This document shows positions 44,087 to 51,884 of a stretch of DNA of 64,000 bases, in pieces (within the stretch, counting starts at the first letter, position 1; each line of letters starts with the position of its first letter). The stretch is from Flavobacteriaceae bacterium PS02293 (lineage in GTDB: Bacteria; Bacteroidota; Bacteroidia; Flavobacteriales; Weeksellaceae), in NCBI GenBank assembly GCA_029960045.1, contig JASCOV010000007.1, forward strand, positions 1 through 64,000. The letters are read 5' to 3'. The notes beneath the pieces were generated by a model. That model worked only from the letters and a program-made list of their open reading frames with translations, ran no database searches and was not told the DNA's origin. Position numbers and translations under genes: made by a program.

Positions 44087-45784
44087 ATGAAAAAGAATAT
44101 ATTTTTAATTGTTACCTGCGCTTTTTTGCTTGGTACCAGTTCTTGCAACGATTTTTTGGATAATGAACCGAGAGGTGTTCTTTCCGAAGCGGATGTAGTG
44201 ACCCCACAAAATGTAGATGGTTTTGTAGTGGCAGCGTATGCTTCACTTGGCAATGATCATTACGATACGCCGTTCAGTCTCTGGCCATACGGCAATGTAC
44301 GTTCGGACGACGCTTACAAAGGAGGTAGCGGAACCAATGACATCCAGACATTTCACTTTTTTGAAATTTCCAATAACATCCGTTCGGATTTTGGTGAATT
44401 GGATAGATTATGGTACATCAGCTATGTAGGCATCTCCAGATGCAACAAAGCGATCGCTGCTCTTAAACAAGTATCGGACGCAGATTATCCGGACAAGCAG
44501 AAAAGGATCGCAGAGATGAATTTTATCCGTGGGCATTTTTATTTTATGCTCAAAATTCTCTTCAAGTACGTTCCTTATGTTACAGACGAAACGCCGGTCG
44601 AAGAATATGCCAATGTTTCCAACAGGGCCATGTCCGACCAGGAATTGTGGGAAGCCATAGCTTCTAATTTTGAATTTGCAGCGGCTAACCTTCCGGCTAC
44701 ACAATCTGAAGTCGGAAGACCAAAGAAAAGTGCGGCCTATGCTTATCTTGCAAAAGTAAGATTGTACCAGGCCTATGAGCAGGATGATAATTATAATGTT
44801 GTAAAAATTAATCCGACTACACTTCAGAAATCAATTAATGCAGCCAACCAAGTGATCGGAAATTATACTTTGGAATCGGATTTCGGATATAACTTCTTAC
44901 CGGGAACTCACGAAAATGGACCGGAAGCTGTTTTCTCTATCCAATATTCTGATAATGACGGAACGCTTTTCGGGAGACTCAATTATGGTGATTTGCTTTC
45001 CGTACCACAAGGTTTAGGATGTTGTGATTTCCATAAACCAAGTCAGAATCTGGTAAATGCTTTTAAAACAACGCCTCAGGGATTACCAATGTTTGATAAT
45101 TACAATGATGTAAATTTGGACTATAACCATCTGAATAATTACAAAGTAGATCCAAGATTATATCATACTGTTGCATTGCCAGGTTTACCTTGGAAATATG
45201 ATGAAAACAAAATCTATCAGGAAAGCTGGAACAGAAGTCCAGGAACTTATGGTTATTATGCTTCATTGAAAGAGAATGTTCCTGTTGGATGTGGTTGTAC
45301 AGTAAATGTAGATCCCTTCTATGGAAATTCTAAAAATAGGATCATTATTAGATACTCTGATGTCTTGCTTATGAAAGCAGAAGCATTGATAGAATTAGGA
45401 CAATCCAATGATGCACTCCCCCTTATTAATCAGGTCAGAACAAGAGCAGAGGCAAGCACAATTTTGACAGGAAGCTATACATCAAACAATTTGATCAGTA
45501 AATATGAACCTGGAGTGAATTGCACTTGGGATCAAAGTTTCGCAAGAAAAGCTTTGCGTTGGGAAAGAAGGTTGGAATTTGCAATGGAGGGAAATCGTTT
45601 TTTTGACCTTGTAAGATGGGGCAGTGCAGGTAGCACTTTGAACGCCTATTACGCTGTAGAAAAAACCAGAAGATCCTATTACTCTCAAGCAGGATTCGAT
45701 CATGGTATTGAAGAATATTGCCCGATTCCTTTGGCACAGATTAACTTCAGCCAAGGTGTATATAAACAAAATAATGGCTACTAA
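44087..45784 (+). CDS. SusD/RagB-family glycan-binding lipoprotein of the fructan locus
   Basis: 565 residues from the ATG at 44087. Lipobox LLGTSSCNDFLDNEPRG gives a surface lipoprotein. SusD features include the TPR-rich N-terminal half (GISRCNKAIAAL, RGHFYFMLKILFKYVPYVTDE) and the C-terminal RYSDVLLMKAEALIELG, ALRWERRLEFAMEGNRFFDLVRWG and YCPIPLAQI blocks. It acts as a lid over the SusC transporter and binds glycan. Confidence 0.95.
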   Translation: MKKNIFLIVTCAFLLGTSSCNDFLDNEPRGVLSEADVVTPQNVDGFVVAAYASLGNDHYDTPFSLWPYGNVRSDDAYKGGSGTNDIQTFHFFEISNNIRSDFGELDRLWYISYVGISRCNKAIAALKQVSDADYPDKQKRIAEMNFIRGHFYFMLKILFKYVPYVTDETPVEEYANVSNRAMSDQELWEAIASNFEFAAANLPATQSEVGRPKKSAAYAYLAKVRLYQAYEQDDNYNVVKINPTTLQKSINAANQVIGNYTLESDFGYNFLPGTHENGPEAVFSIQYSDNDGTLFGRLNYGDLLSVPQGLGCCDFHKPSQNLVNAFKTTPQGLPMFDNYNDVNLDYNHLNNYKVDPRLYHTVALPGLPWKYDENKIYQESWNRSPGTYGYYASLKENVPVGCGCTVNVDPFYGNSKNRIIIRYSDVLLMKAEALIELGQSNDALPLINQVRTRAEASTILTGSYTSNNLISKYEPGVNCTWDQSFARKALRWERRLEFAMEGNRFFDLVRWGSAGSTLNAYYAVEKTRRSYYSQAGFDHGIEEYCPIPLAQINFSQGVYKQNNGY

Positions 45785-45794
45785 AAAACGACCA

Positions 45795-47189
45795 ATGAAA
45801 AGTATATTTAAAAAATTTCAGTTCGCTATAATTCTGTTACTTTCAGCAGTATTTATAATGTCTTGTGATAATTCTATCGAAGACGGGCTTATTACGGATG
45901 TTGCCGTAAATATTTCTTCTTTTAAAGTAAACGGCGTTGTAGGAGAAATTGATAATAAGAATGATAAAATCACGGTAATCCTTCCTTATGGTACAACTGT
46001 GAAATCCCTTACTCCGATAATAGAAATACCATCAGGAGCTGTAGTTTCACCAGCGTCCGGAGAGGTGGTTGATTTTTCTCAGACAGTAACGTTCAGAACA
46101 AAGAATGGAAATATTTATAAAGATTACCAGGTAACAGTAAAGGCTCAGGATCCTATCTTGAGCTTTAAGATCAACGGACTGTCTGCCACCATTAATAGTT
46201 CAAATAAAACTATTACACTCACAATGCCGGAAGGAACTGATCTTTCGTCTTTGAGACCAATCATAGAATTAGGAAATGGAGTCAATATTACTCCGGCATC
46301 AGGATCTACGATTAATTTTACAAACCTTGTTCAATTTACAGTTTCTAACGCAAATCTTACTGAGGTATATACTGCAAGAGTGACTATTCCGATCTCAGGG
46401 CCATCTATAGCATTTATTGGGACTGCATCCACAAGGACAGGGCTTACCAATCCGGACGAGATTGCTGCGTCTGACTGGCTTTTCGGAAAATATTCCGGAG
46501 CAGTTTATATTTCTTTGGCAGATATCGGAAGCGGTGTGGCAAACTTAAGTAATATTGGTGTGATCTGGTGGCATTTTGATTCTGCAGCGACTTTACCAGC
46601 AGATGCGATGAACCAGAATGTAACGGCTAAGATCAAGTCTTATCTTAACAGCGGAGGAAATATCTTGCTTACAAGTTTTGCTTCACAATATGTTGATACA
46701 TTAGGAATAGTTCCAGCAGGAAAAGGACCGAATAATGTTTTTGGAGATTTTCCTCCAAGTGGATTTGTAGATACAGGAAGCGATTGGGGAATCTCTTTTA
46801 AAGGATATGAAAGTCATCCGGTTTTTGAAGGTCTTCAGACATATGAGTCGGGAAAAGCGAATCTTCTCCAGAAAGGTACTTTCCGTCTAAATCATACTGC
46901 ATGGTGGTTTCTGCCGGAATGGGGAGGATATGTAAATGGTGCCGGCTGGCGAAATCAGACTGGAGGCAATAATCTGGCAAGCGAAGCTTGGGACAATACC
47001 TTGGACGGGCGTGTAGCTATTGCCGAATTCCCCGGAGGAACAGCTAATAAAAAATGTCTGGTAATCTCTATGGGAGCTTATGATTGGTATAATGAGACTG
47101 CAAATGGAAATCCTAGTCAACCAAATGCATATCTTGATAACATTAAAAAGATCACAGAGAACAGCCTGAATTATCTTGTAACCCATTAA
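45795..47189 (+). CDS. DUF4960 surface glycan-binding lipoprotein (BT1761-like)
   Basis: 464 residues from the ATG at 45795; earlier in-frame starts overlap the SusD end and lack a signal. Lipobox near SAVFIMSCDNS. Two tandem Ig-like repeats (~40-120 ISSFKVNGVVGEID; ~125-205 LSFKINGLSATINSS), each with a P-A-S-G turn, precede the DUF4960 domain (~208-464: IAFIGTAST, GVIWWHFDS, NILLTSFAS, ISMGAYDWYNET). In the Bacteroides levan locus the gene after SusD (BT1761) encodes a levan-binding protein with DUF4960. Position and domain agree, so it is probably the fructan-binding accessory protein. Confidence 0.8.
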   Translation: MKSIFKKFQFAIILLLSAVFIMSCDNSIEDGLITDVAVNISSFKVNGVVGEIDNKNDKITVILPYGTTVKSLTPIIEIPSGAVVSPASGEVVDFSQTVTFRTKNGNIYKDYQVTVKAQDPILSFKINGLSATINSSNKTITLTMPEGTDLSSLRPIIELGNGVNITPASGSTINFTNLVQFTVSNANLTEVYTARVTIPISGPSIAFIGTASTRTGLTNPDEIAASDWLFGKYSGAVYISLADIGSGVANLSNIGVIWWHFDSAATLPADAMNQNVTAKIKSYLNSGGNILLTSFASQYVDTLGIVPAGKGPNNVFGDFPPSGFVDTGSDWGISFKGYESHPVFEGLQTYESGKANLLQKGTFRLNHTAWWFLPEWGGYVNGAGWRNQTGGNNLASEAWDNTLDGRVAIAEFPGGTANKKCLVISMGAYDWYNETANGNPSQPNAYLDNIKKITENSLNYLVTH

Positions 47190-47200
47190 TATCAGAAACA

Positions 47201-48742
47201 ATGTCAATAAAAAAAATATATTTACTAACGGTACTTACGCTTGCTTTTTTTTCCTGTCAGGACCACGATTCTGATGTAAAAATTGCTCAGGAAGATATTT
47301 TCAAAAAAACGAATATTTATCCGCAACCGCCAGAGCAATGGATGGGAAGTAGCAACCCTTACTATACCGCAGGCTATATCGGAGATGTGATGCCTTATTA
47401 TGAAAATGGTAAATTTCATCTGTTCTTTCTCCACGATGCAAAAACAAAACCAGCGGGAGAAGGCTTCCACGATATACATAGTTTAGAAACTACCGATTTT
47501 AAAGATTATACATATCAGGGGAGACAAGTTCCATATGGCTCTTCATCTGAACCCGATTTCGGAGTAGGAACGGGAAGCCTTATAAAAGTAGGAAATACAT
47601 ATTACTACTATTATACTGGTCACAACGAGATAGCTTCTTTTGTATCGAACAATCCCAGAGAAAGCGTCTTGTTGGCGAAAAGTACCGATATGAAAAACTG
47701 GACAAAGGTCAAGGATTTTAAGATTACTGCTCCGGCCGGTTATTATGATTATGATTTCCGGGACCCACACGTACTTTATAATGCCGAAGACGGAAAATAT
47801 TGGATGCTGGTCTCAACACAAAATTCTGCACGCCGTGCTGTTGTTTTGAAATTTACCACCTCCAATCTTGAATCTGGCAACTGGAATGTAGAGAGTCCTG
47901 TTTACACGACCAATTCTTCTGAAAATTATCTTATGATGGAATGCCCGGATCTTTTCAAAATGGGCAATTATTGGTATCTCGTCTTTTCAGAAAACTGGAG
48001 CAGCAATACGGGAACCCGTTACCGAATTGCAACATCGTCAAACGGACCTTGGACAACACCTGCAGTTGACCGTTTGGACGGATCTTATCTTTATGCAGCC
48101 AAAACAGTTTCTGATAATACAGACCGTTACCTTATCGGTTGGACGGCCAGAAAGGTTCCTGAAAATAATACAGGCGGAAAAGATTGGGCAGGTAATCTTG
48201 TTGCTCATAAACTCGTTCAGAATACTGACGGAACACTTTCTGTAAAACAGATCCCGAGTGCCCAATCGGTATTTACTCAAAATGCGGCACTTTCTGTAGA
48301 TAAAATTTCAGGCAATGCAAATCAAAATGGGAACAGTTTCAATCTGAGTGCAAATTCCCAGGTTACTTTTGGAAAACTACAAAAAGCTAATCAGATCAAT
48401 TTCATATTAAACGCTTCCAGTGGAAAATCCGGACTTATTTTAGCCCATGATACTGATGCAGGGAGTGGTGTTAAAATTGCTTTTGAACCGGAAAGTAATA
48501 GAATAGCAGCTTATGTAATGACTTCCGGTTCGGAAGATCTTATGAATTCTTTTTCACTGAGTGCGGTTTCAGGAACATCATATAATGTAACAGTTTCCAT
48601 AAGTAATGATGTCTGTGTGGTCTATATCAATGATAAAATAGCTTTCAGCAACAGAGTTTACAATATTGTTAATAAAAAATGGAGTATTTTTAGTTCCTCA
48701 GAAAGTTCATTCACTAATATCAACATCAAAAACTCTAATTAA
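47201..48742 (+). CDS. GH32-family lipoprotein with non-canonical nucleophile motif (probable surface endo-fructanase)
   Basis: 513 residues with a lipobox (LTLAFFSCQDH), so probably anchored at the cell surface. The GH32 propeller keeps FRDPH (Asp188) and ECPDLF (Glu247), but the first motif reads IGDVMPYYENGKFHLFF (Asp62) in place of WMNDPNG. A beta-sandwich domain (~350-513) ends the protein. In the Bacteroides levan locus the surface lipoprotein GH32 BT1760 is the endo-levanase and follows the DUF4960 gene, the same order as here. Endo-levanase action is inferred by position and anchoring. Confidence 0.85.
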   Translation: MSIKKIYLLTVLTLAFFSCQDHDSDVKIAQEDIFKKTNIYPQPPEQWMGSSNPYYTAGYIGDVMPYYENGKFHLFFLHDAKTKPAGEGFHDIHSLETTDFKDYTYQGRQVPYGSSSEPDFGVGTGSLIKVGNTYYYYYTGHNEIASFVSNNPRESVLLAKSTDMKNWTKVKDFKITAPAGYYDYDFRDPHVLYNAEDGKYWMLVSTQNSARRAVVLKFTTSNLESGNWNVESPVYTTNSSENYLMMECPDLFKMGNYWYLVFSENWSSNTGTRYRIATSSNGPWTTPAVDRLDGSYLYAAKTVSDNTDRYLIGWTARKVPENNTGGKDWAGNLVAHKLVQNTDGTLSVKQIPSAQSVFTQNAALSVDKISGNANQNGNSFNLSANSQVTFGKLQKANQINFILNASSGKSGLILAHDTDAGSGVKIAFEPESNRIAAYVMTSGSEDLMNSFSLSAVSGTSYNVTVSISNDVCVVYINDKIAFSNRVYNIVNKKWSIFSSSESSFTNINIKNSN

Positions 48743-49650
48743 TGTTCAGTAATACAAAAATAAATGCCGTTAGTTTTGGAGAAGTTCTCTTCGACGTTTT
48801 TGAAGAAGAAAAAAAAATTGGAGGTGCTCCTCTGAATTTGGCACTCAGAACCGCATCATTTGGGTTTCCTGTTGCTATGATCAGTGCGATAGGGAATGAT
48901 GAAGACGGCAAAATAATCTGTGATTATATCAGAGAGAATAATCTGGAGACCAGCGGAATTATTACGACTCAAAATTACAATACAGGAGTTGTTCAGGTTT
49001 CTCTCAATGAACGTGGATCTGCGACTTATGAAATTAAGTTTCCTGCCGCATGGGATTTTATAGAAATAACCGAAAAGAGTAAAACTTTGGTTAAAAATGC
49101 AAATGTATTTTTTTACGGAAGTTTAGTTTGTAGAAATGAAATTTCTAAACATAGCCTTTTCGAACTTTTGGATTCTAATTCAAAAATGTTCAAAGTGTTT
49201 GATGTAAACCTTCGTAAGCCTTTTTATCAGATTGATATTTTAAAGCAATTGATGGACAAAGCAGATTTTATTAAGTTCAATGATGAAGAAATACTAGAAA
49301 TTGCTTCAGAACTCGGCTTTATATCGGAGGATCTTAACGCAAATATTAGTTTTATATCGGAAACAACTAAAACACCCGCCATTTGTGTTACATTAGGAAA
49401 GCATGGTTCCATATTACTATGGAAAGACATTTTTTATAGGCACCATGGTTATCCTGTAAAAGTGGCAGATACTGTAGGTGCTGGAGATTCATTTCTAGCA
49501 AGCCTGATTTCAACACTCCTTAGTGATAGCACACCAGAAAATTCATTAGATTTTGCAAGTGCTGTTGGTGCAATAGTAGCCAGCTATTCCGGAGCAAATC
49601 CAAAGATAGAAAGCACTGAAATAAATGCCTTAATAATGAAAAGTGTGTGA
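48742..49650 (+). CDS. PfkB-family fructokinase
   Basis: 302 residues: SFGEVLFDVFEEEKKIGGAP at the N-terminus (sugar-binding GG), and the DTVGAGDSFLASLIS signature with the catalytic Asp near the C-terminus. It phosphorylates fructose with ATP in the cytoplasm, following import by the MFS porter. The start codon overlaps the GH32 stop by one base, so expression is translationally coupled. Last gene of the fructan operon; a terminator follows. Confidence 0.92.
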   Translation: MFSNTKINAVSFGEVLFDVFEEEKKIGGAPLNLALRTASFGFPVAMISAIGNDEDGKIICDYIRENNLETSGIITTQNYNTGVVQVSLNERGSATYEIKFPAAWDFIEITEKSKTLVKNANVFFYGSLVCRNEISKHSLFELLDSNSKMFKVFDVNLRKPFYQIDILKQLMDKADFIKFNDEEILEIASELGFISEDLNANISFISETTKTPAICVTLGKHGSILLWKDIFYRHHGYPVKVADTVGAGDSFLASLISTLLSDSTPENSLDFASAVGAIVASYSGANPKIESTEINALIMKSV

Positions 49651-50052
49651 TATATCATAGTTTTTAGTAATTATAAATACCACCAGAAACGGTGGTATTT
49701 GCAATTATTAAAACATGTCATTAAAATACTAATCGAACGGTAACCTCAAAAAATACGGCAATTCATTTTTAGGAAAATAATTATTAAATTATGAAAGTAA
49801 CAAAAAATAGGAGAATATAAATTCTCCTATACGTATTAAAAAACAGAACTTGTGAATATAAATGATTGAATTTTTACGATCAAATTCTTTGCCGGATTAA
49901 AAAAAAATTTATAAAGTCGAAATGATTATTAGAATTTATGACTGATCAATTCTGTGAAATATTTGGTTAAAATTTAATTCATATTTCCAAAAATATAGAA
50001 TTTCAAATTTTTATTCGTTATTTGTAGTAATAATATAAATTATCAAAATAAA
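49651..50052. other. Non-coding stretch between the two polysaccharide loci
   Basis: 402 bp with the terminator at 49675-49700 and a second inverted repeat (TAGGAGAAT at 49808-49816 with ATTCTCCTA at 49821-49829). No gene or clear -7 box was seen. Confidence 0.5.
49675..49700 (+). terminator. Terminator of the fructan operon
   Basis: 10-bp perfect stem (AAATACCACC with GGTGGTATTT) and 6-nt loop, 24 bp after the fructokinase stop. Confidence 0.75.
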
Positions 50053-51684
50053 ATGATTTTCTGTAAATCAAAAAAGTTTTTCTTATTTTTCGCAGTCTTA
50101 GTATTATGCGCTTCATGTCAAGATGATGAGCAGGTTAATAATCAAAGCTTAGAAATTAAGCAGCTTGATTCGCTAATTGCCAACAAGTTAGTTTATCGTC
50201 AAAATAGAGATCACTTTATTCTTGACTTGAAAGCTAAGCTTAAGCGTAATCATCTGGATTTTAAAAATAAATACATCATAAACGGAGAAATTGCAGATAA
50301 TTATTTTGGATATCAAAGTGATTCCGTCATTACTTACCTTCAAAGAAATCTCGTGCTGGCTGATTCAGCCGGTAATAAAAATTGGCGATATGAAACCCTG
50401 ATTAGAAAAAGTAATTTGCTGAATTCCATTGGGCTTTTTACAGAATCTAAAATGATTCTTGATAGTATCAGAAATGATATTCCTAAATCTTTACTATTTT
50501 CATATAATTCTACTTCGGAATCCCTTTATACAAATCTCTATGAATATAGTAAAAGCAATAAAATGTTTGCTGACGCATACAGAACAAAACTTATGGAGTA
50601 TTATCATAAAGGGTTTGTTTCTTCTGAAGATCCTATTTTTAGAAATATTTTCCAGTATAATATTTACAAAATGAATAATGAATGGGAAAAGGCAATACAA
50701 AATATAGACAAGTTTATAAACTCTGTCCCCAAAAAAACAAGGCTCAAAGCCATTGGATATTATTGTAAAGCTTTTGCAGAAGGAGAGATCGGACATACGG
50801 AAAATCAAAAAAAATATCTAGCATTGTCAGCGATTGAAGATGTCGAATCTGCTACGACAGAAAATAGATCACTGCAGGAGCTTGCATTTCTGTTATATAA
50901 AGAAGGTGATTACAATACGGCTTACCGCTTTCTTGGATCTGCCATAGAAGATGCCAATTTCTATAATGCCCGTTTCAGAACTTTTCAGATTAGTAAAGTA
51001 CAACCCATTATTGAAAAAGCATATATGCTTCAAATTAATAATACCAACAGAAAGCTGCGATTTTCTGTTTGGACAATTAGTATTATGCTGGTTATTCTCG
51101 CTTTGGTAACTTATTTGGTGATCCGGCAGCTAAAGATCATTGTGAAATCCAGAAAAGAACTTAGATCTGCCAACAAAAACCTTAGTATTCTGAATTTGAA
51201 ATTAGATGAGGCCAATCACATCAAGGAAGAATATATTGGTTTTTTTATCAACCAATGCTCAAATTATCTGGAAAAATTTGACCGCTACAAAAAACTGATA
51301 TCAAGAAGGCTTTCTACCGGACAATTGGACAAGGTCTCAGAAATGGTAAACAACAAAAAGAATGATGAGATGGATCTTGATGAGTTGTACGAGAATTTTG
51401 ACCGCGCTTTCCTTAGAATCTATCCTAATTTTGTTGAAGAAGTAAATAAGTTACTCAGACCGGAAGAATATTATCAAATGAAATTTGGAAGTCTCCATAC
51501 CGAACTCAGAATTCTTGCATTAATCAGGTTAGGGATCAATGACTCTAATCAGATTTCTGATTTTTTAAGATATTCTGTAAGGACAATTTATAATTATAGG
51601 AGCAAGGTAAAAGCAAAATCTGTAATCGAAAATGATGATTTTGAATCAAAAATTATGCTTATTGGCTCTATTTCTTCTACATAG
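50053..51684 (+). CDS. SusR-like membrane-spanning regulator (DUF6377)
   Basis: 543 residues. Lipoprotein-like leader (LVLCASCQDDE), a TPR-like helical periplasmic domain (~30-330), one membrane helix (~340-362: FSVWTISIMLVILALVTYLVI), a coiled coil (~365-400) and a cytoplasmic DUF6377 region ending in a LuxR-like helix-turn-helix (ELRILALIRLGINDSNQISD then YSVRTIYNYRSKVK). SusR of Bacteroides thetaiotaomicron has this layout and activates the starch locus in response to maltose. Here it precedes the alpha-glucan genes and should be their activator. The inducer could be isomaltose-type sugars rather than maltose. Confidence 0.85.
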   Translation: MIFCKSKKFFLFFAVLVLCASCQDDEQVNNQSLEIKQLDSLIANKLVYRQNRDHFILDLKAKLKRNHLDFKNKYIINGEIADNYFGYQSDSVITYLQRNLVLADSAGNKNWRYETLIRKSNLLNSIGLFTESKMILDSIRNDIPKSLLFSYNSTSESLYTNLYEYSKSNKMFADAYRTKLMEYYHKGFVSSEDPIFRNIFQYNIYKMNNEWEKAIQNIDKFINSVPKKTRLKAIGYYCKAFAEGEIGHTENQKKYLALSAIEDVESATTENRSLQELAFLLYKEGDYNTAYRFLGSAIEDANFYNARFRTFQISKVQPIIEKAYMLQINNTNRKLRFSVWTISIMLVILALVTYLVIRQLKIIVKSRKELRSANKNLSILNLKLDEANHIKEEYIGFFINQCSNYLEKFDRYKKLISRRLSTGQLDKVSEMVNNKKNDEMDLDELYENFDRAFLRIYPNFVEEVNKLLRPEEYYQMKFGSLHTELRILALIRLGINDSNQISDFLRYSVRTIYNYRSKVKAKSVIENDDFESKIMLIGSISST

Positions 51685-51771
51685 CATTTACTTTTTCTTG
51701 TAACGTGTTTATTTATATTAATCTGATTTTCAGCGTTTAAAACTTGAACGTTATTGAAAAACGTTTACCTA

Positions 51772-51802
51772 AAGCTTACAAAAACTAATTGTGAGCTTTT
51801 TT
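51772..51802 (+). terminator. Terminator after the SusR-like gene
   Basis: 10-bp stem AAGCTTACAA / TTGTGAGCTT (one G-T pair), 7-nt loop and T-run, separating regulator and structural genes. Confidence 0.7.
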
Positions 51803-51836
51803 CAGGTCATAACGGAAATATATTAGCAACACAGAA

Positions 51837-51851
51837 TTAACCTTTAGTTAA
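51837..51851 (+). promoter_or_regulatory. TTAAC-N5-GTTAA dyad upstream of the alpha-glucan operon
   Basis: Same dyad and spacing as at 37968-37982, and in both cases followed shortly by GTTAAT and a TATTTT stretch. It lies 33 bp before the GH27-like gene start. Possible shared regulator site. Confidence 0.35.
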
Positions 51852-51884
51852 AGAACCGTTAATATTTTAAAAATTATTATCAAT

